Shown here: one piece after another, positions 10,401-20,968 of the stretch
Numbering within the stretch: position 1 is the first letter of the stretch
Layout of the letters: the number at the start of each line of letters is the position of its first letter
Source of the DNA: Chromera velia
Taxonomy: Eukaryota; Sar; Chromeraceae
Direction: 5' to 3'
Assembly (NCBI GenBank): GCA_018398765.1
Contig: JAHBMJ010000489.1
Location: 1-46,268, forward strand
DNA: 46,268 nucleotides
Program-made: the position numbers and the translations under genes
Notes under the pieces: generated by a model
Told to the model about the DNA's origin: nothing
Seen by the model: only the letters and a program-made list of their open reading frames with translations
Databases searched by the model: none

Positions 10401-12331
10401 CTTCCTTGCTTGTTTCTGCATTTCTTCTTTTCTTTTCCATCACCGTTTTACTACTCATTCGAAGCTAACAGATTGTTCTCTTATCAATAAATTGCTTTTG
10501 CAATATCATAGCTTGTTGCACCACCGATTACAAAATGCAGCTAGCACGTTGATGAAGATGGCCACCGAAGAATGGAGAGTTCTAGTGAGCCGGGCACCTC
10601 GCAGAGACAAGCTCCTGTTCGTGAAGAGTGCAAAAGTCAGCATAAGAAATGAGCACCCTACCCTTCATCGATCGATGACCTGTACATATTTTTTTCTTGC
10701 TTGTACGGCACACGTAGATGGTGGCCGCTGGTGACCGCAGGATTAATTGTAAAGCGAATGCATGCATGACTGCACAGACTGTAAATTGCACTCGCTACGT
10801 GATGCAAAAGGGTAGACAAGTGGATAACTTTTCTGGGGGACACGTTGGTGGCCATCTGGCCATGCTTTCTACATAGAGGGTCAACGCACATTGGCGTGCA
10901 TGACCAACTCGGGCTTATGCAAGGGGTGTTAGTCGGTTGATCTACATATAGGTCAAGTTCGACATGGGGTAAATGTGTTTGACTTCAGAAATGTTTGCTG
11001 GGACGGTGGCTTCGGAGGCGGCTGATTGCATGGGCGAAACAAAGTTTAAGTGAAGGGAGTGACCAAGCGAAAAAAGTTCTTGGTTGAGTCCGTCAGTATC
11101 TTTCAAGGAGCAGAATCGGCGTAGTGACAGTCGATGGAGTGTACTGATAAGTGGTTGAGCGTCTGTTAGAGTTGGAGAGAGCGGGTTGCTGTGTAAAGCT
11201 GGGTTGGTCGGGAGGAGGGAGAAGGTGCCTGCGTGTTGTCTAAATGTATGAGTAGATGCAAAGAAATGCATGATCGATCATTGAATGTACCATACCAGGC
11301 TTAGATTGTACTGGAAATGACTGTATGGGCTGGATTGAAGAGTGCTTGATTTCGAAATCAAGGTCATGCTCACTTTCTCTCCGTATCTGACAGTGCAGGG
11401 AAAGATAACTGCCATTAGGCGGAGATGCCCTAAGAGCCGCCACTCAAGAAGGTTGGTCTTCGTTTGACAATGTCGGCTCAGTCATGTAAAAGAAGACTTA
11501 GAAAGCTGCCCTTGTCATGCACCGAAAGAGAAGACAGCACAAGACATCCAATGATACCATTGGAAAGCTTTCTTTTCTTTCATCTGTGTGTGCATGCCAC
11601 CTTGACGGGAAACTACACAGACTTCTAAGACAGACTTATTGTAAAAAATGAAATGAAACGAATCAATCTCTTGTGAAAGGTAGCAAATCCCAAGGACGAC
11701 TCGAAGGTTTAGTGACAACAGAACCTTCCTTCGACGCCCTGCAATGCTCTTGACCGTCGAGTGTCTCTCACTGGTCATAGAAATCGTCGTGTGCCATGCC
11801 CCTTTCCTTTCTTTGTATTCTCACTTGATGATTTTGGGTGTCTGAAAGCCCTCATGCAGAAATCAATGACGGTACGAGCTCTGGGTGTCTGAAAGCCCAG
11901 CAGGAAGGGCATTATCAGAAAATGAGTACAGGATGCGATAAAAATACTGTGGTGTATGATTGTGTGCAGACAAGTAAGCGGAAGATGATTTATCTGCATG
12001 CATGTCACCAGATTCGCTACGTATCTCTTCCAAGAGCCTGACAATTTCCAGCTTCTGAAAATTGCGCTCTGACTGTCAAAAATTTGTCTCTTGGCTGAGA
12101 CACATTTCTCCATGCCTCCATCAGGACTTTATCTACCCCCTTGTGCTCTTGCCGTCCGTTGCCACAGTAAACCTTAGTTTGATTCTCGCGCTGTCACCTT
12201 GTGAAGATTTCCACTCCTAGACCTTCACCAGTGTCCTTTTTCAAGCATGAACGTTGAAAGCTCATATGCAGTTTTCTCAAGTTCTAGTCTCAAATTCAAG
12301 TGCCGCTTTAGTGTTGTTACTACGTCTGCAG
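10401..12331. other. No gene confidently recognised; likely flank or 5' part of the ubiquitin-like gene
   Basis: Several 60-110 codon ORFs exist on both strands without recognisable domains. A short direct repeat, GGGTGTCTGAAAGCC, occurs near 11834 and 11882. The first exons of the gene at 12332 must lie in this interval if it is intact, but I could not place them. Confidence 0.4.
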
Positions 12332-14164
12332 GGCTTCAAATACATTTGAAATATTTGTTGAGAAGTGCGACGGAAAAGTGGACAGTCTGGAGGTCCACAA
12401 GTCGGACACAATCCACACGGTAAGCCTACACATGAAAAGATCTTCTTATGACTGCATGCTTGAAGCAGGCTCCCATGCTACATCGAGTTTTTATCTCACT
12501 AAGTGGAGGTGTCTGCAGAAAAAGGCATCTCTTCGGCAATACTGGTCAAGCACGGAATGGCTTCATGAAGATTTTAGGGTTCGGGTCTTCACAGTGAAGC
12601 TGTTGAATATTCTGGGTTACTTTTTATGCAACTTCCCGTTAAGTCAAATGTTTTTATTGACTCCGCCAGTCGACTTAGCTGTGTCAAACTGAAAATTGGA
12701 TTTAAGCAAACTGCGGAACATCTTTTTTTTTCGCTCTGCATTTGTATTGGGCTGCACATACTTTTTGGCTACATGTATCAGAGAGACCTTGGAGGGAAGT
12801 GGCCGGGAGAGGTGGGCCCTCTCTCGATCTCTCTGTACTTAATTGTCTAGCGATGCAACCCGCCCTGCATCTGTGTATCTCCCTGTGGATGTTGCGTGCA
12901 GGTGAGAAGAAAAGCGCTTTTAGGTGAGGAGTGGGCCGTCGTTTTTGAAGGGAAACCATTGTCTAGCCATGAGACGATCTCTCAACTGAAGATTGAGAAA
13001 GGAGTAGTTCTTCGGAGCTCAGCAAGGCTCCTTGGAGGAGGGAAGAAAAACAAAGATGCGAACAAAAATAGGTGAGTCAATGGCTTTACTGTGCTTCGCT
13101 ACACATGCAGTTTTTTTTTCTACTGTTCAAGGATGCCGTCATGCCTATGCTTGGCGTTGTCAGATAAAGAGGTTGAACGGAGTTACTTCATAAGATATCA
13201 TCGTTCTTCTCCTCCATACGCCAAATTTGTCCCTGTTCCAAGCGTTTTTTAATGAATTGTGCTCGGTCTTCAATATTCAATTTGTCGTCGCCTACAACAG
13301 ATTTGGCTTGAATTCACCCTTTCATTCAAACAAATCTTGCAGTTGAAATGTCTCTGTCTTGCTGCAGACTAAGTCTGCATTTACATGGTTGTATGTTACG
13401 TAATTAATATTCATACATACCTAACCCACGTATACGTATACACCAGGTCTAATAACGATATAGAGGAGCAAGATCCAGTACGCTACCAAGGAGCATCTTT
13501 GACGGGACCTGGTGCCGCGGCACCAGGTCCTTTAGAGAGCCTCGGGGTCTCCTCAAAAGAAGAGAGGAAAGCGGCGCCGTATCCTTATATGAAACTGACA
13601 TTGCCAGCTCTCCCCACCACACATATACAACAAAATACAACGCACAAGACACCAAGCCCTCTTTCAGACAAGTCCACAGAGCTCTCTTGCTGTGTATGGG
13701 GTTGTAATGAAAAACAAAGTGAGACAGAGGGAGTCTGCTGCAGGGAGAAGGGCCATTTTAACTGTAAGTCTTGCTTAAATGGATAGGTGAACTCCAAAGC
13801 TGCTGTAGATTACAAGAAATTCAATATTGAAGTAAGGGCAAGGTTCATCAAAGAGAAGGGAAACATAAAATACATAGAAAATAAGTGTAATGAAACTCTT
13901 CCAAGTGATGTCGTTAAGGGTATTTTATCTGACGAGGTACACAAGAAACTTGTGATGGTAGAAAGAAGAGTAGAAGAAGTTGCCGAGACCAAAAAAGTTG
14001 AGGCAAGCAGGACGGCCAAGACAAAAAAAGATGACAGTCAGCCCAGTCAGCCAAATCATACACAAAGTTCCCAGAATGCAGACGAAATTGCCAATAACAT
14101 TATTAATAATATCATTGCTTTGTCATATATATCCGCACTGCTATGTCATGTTCACGGACTTTGA
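12332..14164 (+). CDS. Ubiquitin-like domain protein with Cys-rich module (5' incomplete, in-frame TAG)
   Basis: Three exons join in phase: 12332-12419, 12902-13071 and 13447 onward, after acceptors ending TCTGCAG, CGTGCAG and CACCAG. The first gives FEIFVEKCDGK...LEVHKSDTIHT, aligning with the start of ubiquitin (IFVKTLTGK...LEV..SDTI). The second gives the rest of the fold, including VVFEGKPLSSHETISQLKI (ubiquitin LIFAGKQLEDGRTLSDYNI) and ends RLLGGGKKNKD, with a Gly-Gly-type end followed by lysines. The third has CCVWGC, then CCREKGHFNCKSCL, a zinc-binding Cys/His cluster. TAG at 13784-13786 follows CLNG, yet the same frame runs on as VNSKAAVDYKKF to TGA or TAA near 14164. It could be a ubiquitin-conjugate-type fusion, or a captured host domain in a mobile element. 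The start exon is not found. Confidence 0.6.
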
Positions 14165-14489
14165 AATGTATACAGTGGTGACGTGTAATTCATGCAGCGA
14201 AGAGTTTTATGAGAATTCAAGAACGAAGCACTCAAGTAAAGACACCTTACAATATGCTCTGGAGCAGTGCACCCCGATGGAACCAGACTCCAACATTCTC
14301 CCGACATGCAGAGGTAGAAAGAGACCATGAATGCCAGAAGAATTGAAGGCGTTAACAGAAGACTGCAAGAGATCTCGGATGCAGGTTTGAAAAAAACTGT
14401 TGTGAGACAGATATCCCCAGTTCTTTTCTTTTATGGCATCAAGAGCCTCAGAAAATGAACAGAACAAAAATACATTATCTTGCATTCAT

Positions 14490-14642
14490 TTGCGTGTAGT
14501 TGTCTCCTTTCTTTGTTTGTTCTTTTTCTTGCTTTTTTGCTTGCTTGTTTGCTTTCTTGCTTCCTTGCTTTCATGCCTGCTTTCTTGCTTACTTGCTTTC
14601 TTCCCGCCTTTCTGTCTATTTTTCGGTCTGTCTGTCTGTCTC
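14490..14642. repeat. Pyrimidine-rich low-complexity DNA (CTTGCTT-type)
   Basis: CTT/GCTT repeats ending in a short (TCTG)n run. It gives spurious Leu/Phe/Cys-rich ORFs. Confidence 0.8.
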
Positions 14643-14678
14643 AGTAGTGTCATAATAATTATAAATTTTCATATATAG

Positions 14679-14933
14679 TATAGTGACTCTAAATTTTATA
14701 ATGATTATGGGAAGTCACTTAACTTTGGAAGCGCCGATTTCTCTAGAGATTTCTCACCAAAAAATTAGTTGCTGAAAAAACCGGGAAAAACCGTTTACTA
14801 TAAACAAGTCAATTGATTTGTTTCATAAAAACTAGCATAAAAATAAATCTTTTTGGCTGTAAAACTCCTTCAAATTCTTGTTTTTTTAAATAAGAACACC
14901 CATAATGATTATGAAGATTTTATAGTCACTATA
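14679..14933. mobile_element. MITE with TA target-site duplication (Tc1/mariner-like)
   Basis: The left terminus reads TAGTGACTCTAAATTTTATA and the reverse-complemented right terminus TAGTGACTATAAAATCTTCA. Both continue to an ATNATTATGGG block, giving inverted repeats of about 31-33 bp. The element body runs 14681-14931 and a TA dinucleotide stands at each side. The interior has no ORF. TA flanks and short size fit a non-autonomous Tc1/mariner derivative, although no parent transposase is in the window. Confidence 0.6.
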
Positions 14934-16786
14934 ATGATGTCCAATTATCAAACGACCTCCAAACATCTCCAAACATAAATTTTTGAATTAAAAGTTATAT
15001 AACCAATAAATTAAGTGAACCGAAAGTTTGATCCTAATCCAAAACGCTTTCTATCAGCCAATTCAGTTCCTAGTTTAGTTCGGTTCGATTAATAATATAT
15101 TTTTTATCCCTGTCTAAAAGGTTAGACTGACCGCCAATACTAGTAGTAGTATCCCAGGGAGGATTCTGGCCCAACTATATATGCCTAGTTATTTTTGCGT
15201 CCTCTTTTTAGTCAGTCCCCAAGGCCGAATAGGCTAGATTGGAGTTGGTGGGCATCATATCGGCATCAAAAAATGCCAAGTAATTTTGATCTGATTTTGA
15301 TTGGTCCTAAAGCCGTCAATGACAAGCAAAATTGCATAGGGTGCGTCTAAGCTGCGGCAGTAACTCTTTAGCTGATGTGAGCGGACGGCAGCTGAGACGG
15401 GAGCATACGCAGAGTTTTCTTAACGAGTCGAAATGAGTCTCACATTATCCTATATACATACTTAGACATATCATAGGGGCCAATGGGCTATGTAAAAATT
15501 CATTTGCGTGCCAGTGACATGCAAACAGGCTCTAAAGGGTGGGGAGGGTCTTTGCATACCAGCCTATGGGTGCCAGCAAGCATTTTTTCGGCATTCATCT
15601 CGGAAAAAAAAAAAGAAAATTAGACTCAAAACCAAATTAATTTTTTTTTTTTTGTAGAACAACACTTGAACAACTGTTGTTTGAGGTGTTGCATGGGTGT
15701 TGCAGAATGCACAAGTATTGTTTAGAAAGAAAAACAAAAAGAAAAAAAGAAAATTAAAAATCAATTTTAAGCAATTACTTTTTTTTTTTGTTTTATGTGG
15801 AGAGATGTGGGGAGCCTAGGTCTCACGGACAAACTGTAATTAGTTAATCTTGATTTTTGATCCCTATCCTTACCATATAAAAGCCACCAAATAGTTTTTA
15901 CATATATCATCTGGATCTGATGATCGAGACATCTAGTAGCATCTGGTTCTAAAGCTAGTTTCATGCTGTTTAAACCTGCTTGGGGTTCTGGGGTACCCCA
16001 GGCTTGCCGCAGGCAGCCCATGAGGTTAACCTCATCTATAGCTGCCTGGGGCTTTGTTGATAGCTGCATGCTTGGGGCACAAAACTTCATGCTGAGTATA
16101 CCAACCAGTCCGCAGCGGAGCACGCCAACTTTATACTGAGCACACAACTTCATACCAAGCTGCATTGCGATGAGGCTTTGCACGTACAAACTTTTTCTGG
16201 GCCTTGCGTGACCCTTAAAATAGAGCCAGTTGGGGACGTGTTATGTGTGCAGCGCGCTGGTGCATGTGCGCTTACGGCCCCCCCTATATTACCACGTAAC
16301 CAGCTGCCTGACGGCCACAGCCTAAGGGGCCCCAGGCGGTCCGCAAAGACCGCCTGGGGATGGTCGAAAGTAAGGCCCTGCCGGGGGTCAGCCCAGGTAG
16401 TCATTTTCCAGGTTTAGACAGGTTAAGACAACATGGCTAGTTCTAAAGCACCAGCGGTCCAAAATGAGTGGAAGAGGCTTCGGTCGGAAAAATGGAAAGA
16501 ATAGAGAATATTAGTAAAAGTATAACAATCTTGCATACTGGGGGGGAGTGGGGTGCTTTTTGCCTCCCCCTCTGCATAGGAGACGGGCGCTTTTCTGCAA
16601 AAAACTCGTTCTCATAATTAGTAAGGAGTTAAAAGCTGAAACTTTGTGTAAGAAGACGTTGTAACGATGGAAAAAGAACTATGAAACAGATTTTTAATAT
16701 CATTTCTAGAAACATATATACCAAAGGGGGGGAAAAACCGCGCGCGCAGCGCGCGCTTTTTTAGTGTGCGCTCTGCGCGTACTACA
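14934..16786. other. Intergenic DNA with perfect palindromes, no gene recognised
   Basis: Contains the 14-bp palindrome CTGGGGTACCCCAG at 15988-16001, the 16-bp palindrome ATGAGGTTAACCTCAT at 16020-16035, and a GC-only hairpin (GCGCGC arms) near 16739-16756 followed by T6. A poly-A/poly-T-rich stretch lies at 15600-15800. The minus ORF at 15767-16189 and others show no domain. Confidence 0.45.
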
Positions 16787-16890
16787 AAGATCCCATCTCT
16801 CTGACTAAATTTCTGTATGAAGATCCCATCTTCATCACTTAAGATTTTATCAAGATCCCATCTCTATCACTAAAGATTTCACTCAGATCC
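16787..16890. repeat. Minisatellite, about 31-bp unit (left remnant)
   Basis: About three copies of a unit reading AAGATCCCATCTCYATCACT, then AAAGATTTTATC. The same unit continues after 19115, so this is the left flank of an interrupted array. Confidence 0.85.
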
Positions 16891-17227
16891 AAAAGAGAAT
16901 GACCAAATGATGGTCAAACGGAATACAGAGCTAGATCTCTATGATGGTGGAACTACTTCATGAAATAGTCTGTCCGTCAAAGCAGAATAGAACGAACAGC
17001 CGTAAGGCGTTCGATCAGCTAGTGCTGCACGAAATGAATCGATCTGAACTGGCTGGTACTGAATGCGTATAGCACAAAATCGTACAAAATCGAATGTACG
17101 CGCGGCAATCCCATCCCGGCCAGCATAGCGCTTCGGCACCGCACGGCACGGCCTGTACGCTTAGCTCGGTACGTGGGTCCAGAAGCAAGCATGGATACGC
17201 GGCAGGCTGGTACCTTATACTTCAACT
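16891..17227 (+). repeat. Long direct repeat, left copy (LTR-like)
   Basis: A 337-bp sequence beginning AAAAGAGAATGACCAAA and ending CCTTATACTTCAACT, repeated in the same orientation at 18781-19114 with roughly 90% identity by eye. It contains GAACAGCCGTAAGGCGTTCG and GCACAAAATCGTACAAAATC in both copies. The lack of clear TG...CA ends keeps the LTR label tentative. Confidence 0.8.
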
Positions 17228-18780
17228 CCCCCCCTCGATTACGTTTCTATACAAAGAGAAAGAAACGGAAGCGAAACACCAGGGAAAGATAAAGATAAAA
17301 GGAATGAAATAGCCTTTTGGTCTGACTACCTGAGAGCCAATAAAATCTTTTCTTACTTTCACTTGCCTGCCGGTGTCGTTGATCGAAGAACATGCACAAA
17401 CGGAATGCAGAGAGGCAGAGGGCTAGACATCATAAGAACAAGGTAGAGGGCTAGATATCACAAGATCAGTTGACTCCGGTCTGCCACTTTAATAAGTCTA
17501 CCCATCTCCGGTCTGCCTCTTTCATCCTGCCTATCTGATGTCTTTGAAAAGATATGCTTCGTAACACCGGAAAAGTAACAGGGAAAGAAAGAATCGATAC
17601 AGTGGCTATGCAAAAAGATAGAGAACAAATCGCGCCTTGCATGTTTCTCCATCAAAGTTCAATCACATGCATAGTTTGCACTCACTGCCTAGTAACAAGA
17701 GAAAACAAACACTGCAAACCTTGCATTTGCAACTCAGCGGAGCGTCCTTATATCCCCCCCCATTCCAGTGTGCACACGGATGGATGTTGACTGGCAGAAG
17801 ACATGGAGACAGCCAAGTATGGATGAAAAAGTCATCAAGAATTCCCCCCCCTAAAGAGGCGCTTCCAAAACCTTGCCTTCCTCTATGATCCTTGGCGAGC
17901 AGACAAGCGAAGTCACAGTAGAAAAGCTGCAGCACTCTCAGCTCTTGGCGGCCCGGAAAGCAGCTGCGAGCAGATGGTGCACTGACGGCTCAGTGCGGTC
18001 CAGGCAGCAGCTGGTGGCAGCTGAGGTGAGGGCCACTCTCGGCAGAAATAGCCAGTGCATTGAACAAATAAATTGCAAATAAATTGCTTTGACCAATTTA
18101 ATGCAAACAATTATTGCAATAGTTGCAATTAATTGCCAATAATTGCTTATAAAACAAAAATTTAATTTTTCTAGGTGCTCTAGGGTGTTTAAAGGACTAT
18201 TAATAACATTTTTGTGTTTTTTATGCATATTTAATGTGATGTACAGTATTTTGATACTTATATAAATGAATTTAAAATCTTTGAAAGGAGTTATACTAAG
18301 TTATATAACTCATTACTAAGCTATTACTTGGTATTATTACTTGAAAGGGTTCAAATGGCGGCAATCATGCTACTGGCAGTCCTTGTCCACGTGCTCGATC
18401 TGGATGATGTTGTTGAGGAGAGAAGCCGAAAGAGCTTGGGGGAACAGTGGAGACTTAGTTTTTCATCGGGCGTCCACGTTAGAGTCTTCGATAAACGAAC
18501 ATCATCGTGTAACATGACGTCTCCCAGCAGAGACCTACAGGCACAGCAGTGGCTGCAGGTTGATCCATCCTCCACAGCTTCCAGATTAGAGGGAGAAAAC
18601 TTCCTGAAAACTTTCTCTTATTCCACCTCTGACTGGAATGGATGGCTTCCAAGCAGTGAAAAGGTGGAGCAAAAGATAGCTGAAGAGATGAGGAGACCTA
18701 GAAGGAGATGGAAATCATTGCGGTCGTTGACTGACCGAAACGGGACACAATCTAGGATACAATAGAGCATTGTCAACCGC

Positions 18781-19114
18781 AAAAGAGAATGACCAAAGAG
18801 ATGGCCATCGGGAATGCAGAGCTAGATCTCCATGATGGTGGAACTACTTCATGAAATAGTCTGTCCGTCAAGGCAAAATAGAACGAACAGCCGTAAGGCG
18901 TTCGATTAGCTAGTGCTGTACGAAGTGAATCGATCTGAACTGGCTGATGCTGAATGTGCATGGCACAAAATCGTACAAAATCGAATGCGCGTGCGGCAAT
19001 CCTATCCCGGCCAGCACAGTGCTTCAGCACCGCGCGGCACGGCCTGCACGCTCGGCCCGGTGGGTCCAGAAGCAAGCATGGATACGCAGCAGGCTGGTAC
19101 CTTATACTTTAACT
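18781..19114 (+). repeat. Long direct repeat, right copy (LTR-like)
   Basis: A 334-bp partner of 16891-17227 in the same orientation, ending CCTTATACTTTAACT. Differences are scattered point changes and small indels, so the pair is not recent. Confidence 0.8.
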
Positions 19115-19505
19115 AATCCTATCTCCATAACTAAAGATTTCATTAAGACCCCATCTTCATTACTAAAGATTTCATCAAGATCGCATCTCCATAACTAAAG
19201 ATTTCATCAAAATCCTATCTCCATCACTTAGATCATCACCTAGATTATCACTAAATATTTAATTAAGATCCCATCTTCATTACTGAAGATTTCACCAAGA
19301 TCCCATCTCCATCACCCTACAAATTTCATCAAAATCCTATCTTCATCACTTAATAAGATTTCATCAAGATGCCATCTCCATCACTAAAGATTTTATTAAG
19401 ATCGTATCTCTATCACTAAAGATTTTATCAAAATCCCATCTCTATCACTAAAGATTTTATTAAGATCTCATCTCCATCACTAAACATTTTATCGAAATTG
19501 CATCC
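19115..19505. repeat. Minisatellite, about 31-bp unit (main array)
   Basis: Around twelve imperfect copies of ATCCCATCTCCATCACTAAA followed by GATTTCATCAAG. Unit length varies slightly. Same family as 16787-16890. Confidence 0.9.
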
Positions 19506-19635
19506 TATTGATGAAAAATCATTCAAAAAACTGATTAAAAAAAAAAAAAAGCCTGCGGTGCTACCATTTTATAATGAAAACGTACAACTTTAAATCATTA
19601 GATACAAGATGGCATCTTTGAATTTTAAATGATGT

Positions 19636-19754
19636 TTATCTACACATGCGGCTCGATCGGATGGTCCCTGCTTTCAGCAGACGATACCACCCCTCCAGGT
19701 AGGACGTGCTCTGGTTGTATTCCCACACCGGAAACTCAACCCCCCTGTACTCTT
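19636..19754 (-). CDS. Possible terminal exon of an unrecognised minus-strand gene
   Basis: After an acceptor TTTTACAG (minus strand) the frame reads EYRGVEFPVWEYNQSTSYLE, then GWYRLLKAGTIRSSRMCR and TAA. The residue mix is protein-like and free of the repeats that fill other ORFs here. Upstream minus-strand exons would lie toward 19760-20900, where there is an assembly gap at 20227. If real, this gene would be divergent from the methyltransferase gene at 20969. Family unknown. Confidence 0.35.
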
Positions 19755-20226
19755 CTGTAAAAGGCATACAGAGGAGGGAAGAGAAAGAGGAAGAAGGAGA
19801 AAAAAAAATTAAGCGCTCTGGCGAGGGGAAAACTGAAAAGCACTTGTCTCTGGCTGGAGACGATGTCAAAAGAGCAGAAACATGTCCACAGATTTTTTCA
19901 TTGATAGTTTGACGATCATGGTGGTAATGGTGGGAGGGGGGAGGAACGGGGGGAAGAATGTGGATCCATACATGTAGATGCCTGAGATGAGCGTGAGATG
20001 GGAGATGAGATGGCAGTATAAGATGGGAGGTGAGCCCCTATGCATCGTTGGGCATCACTTTCCGGGGCTACTCATGCACACGCGAGCGTGGAGTCGCGGG
20101 GGATCTGATGCAAGCAAGCTTGCGAACAATGCGAACGGCCCCGGAAAGTAAGAAAAATGAGAACTGCACGATTGACGTACGCCGCGGCGATGGACCGCCG
20201 ATGGTGTATGGTTATACCGACCCCCC

Positions 20227-20251
20227 NNNNNNNNNNNNNNNNNNNNNNNNN
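20227..20251. other. Assembly gap (25 N)
   Basis: Run of N. The sequence on both sides is G/C homopolymer-rich. The true gap length is unknown, and ORFs crossing it are meaningless. Confidence 0.99.
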
Positions 20252-20968
20252 TGCGGGAAAAAAGCATCCGCAGAACCCCCTCCCCCCCCGTGGGAGAAAA
20301 GCCCGGCCGGGGGTGAGCGGATCTGAAACCGGGTCCCATCTGACGCACGCATAGCGAAAATTCAGCCTTTCGGGGCCGGGTTAGACTAGCGTACGTGCAT
20401 ATGGGCTGGGGTATTTTTGTTTTGTAAGTGCCCCCCGCTTCGCTTTCCGGGGCCATTAAGTGCCCCCCGGGCGGAGAGCTCCGTGCGAACATGTTTCAAG
20501 CCTCGCTCCGCCCTCCGGGGCCATTAATACCCACAACATCCCACAACCCACCATAACCATCCATAACTCACCGTCATCTCACCGTCTCTCACATTTTCTC
20601 ACAACTGTCTATCGATCAGTTATCGATATATATATTTCTGTTCACTACGCACGTGCCTACAGGACTTCCTGCACCATCGTCTCTTGTCGGGACGTGTGTG
20701 TGCAAAATTGTTCTTTTGTTTCTTTTCCAGTCTCAAGCCACTCACTGGTGCAGGACTGAATTAAAACTCGTACCGAGCGAAAAGAAGGTCGGGTAGATCT
20801 GGGTGAACGGTTTGGCGGGTGTTCACTTCTTGAGATCTGCCTACTTTCCAGACCGCCTTCTTCGCTTCCAGCTGCCTTTTCTTCATTTTTTTGTCGGACT
20901 GGCCGAGGTTTTCTCCGGCATTGTACAGAGACGGGAAAGCTCCCGATTTTTTTGTTTGCCCTCTCAAA
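20252..20968 (+). promoter_or_regulatory. Upstream region and 5' UTR of the DOT1-CW gene
   Basis: Contains a repeated AGTGCCCCCC motif (20429 and 20459) with TCCGGGGCCATTAA nearby (20445-20458 and 20514-20527), then a CCATAAC-rich stretch at 20540-20580. Promoter position is inferred only from the downstream start codon; no TATA box or initiator is certain. Confidence 0.35.

Larger units (their letters stand above)
16891..19114. mobile_element. LTR-like composite element inserted in minisatellite
   Basis: Two direct repeats (16891-17227 and 18781-19114) enclose 1.55 kb. The minisatellite stops at GATCC just before the left repeat and resumes with AATCC just after the right one, as if a 4-5 bp target (ATCC) were duplicated. 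The interior holds only a modest forward ORF (ATG 18355 to TAG 18763-18765, about 136 codons, unrecognised). No reverse transcriptase, integrase or gag is visible, so this would be a small non-autonomous element. A segmental duplication of the repeat is the main alternative. Confidence 0.5.

Noticed and set aside
9940-10734. 264-codon forward ORF and a 167-codon Arg/Lys/Glu ORF on the other strand
   Set aside because: Both are translations of the pyrimidine tract and show no protein-like composition.
16735-16765. Bacterial-type intrinsic terminator
   Set aside because: The window is nuclear eukaryotic DNA; the shape alone does not support it.
19115-19505. CRISPR-like array of about 31-bp repeats
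   Set aside because: Units are contiguous with no unique spacers, in a nuclear eukaryotic context. It is a minisatellite.
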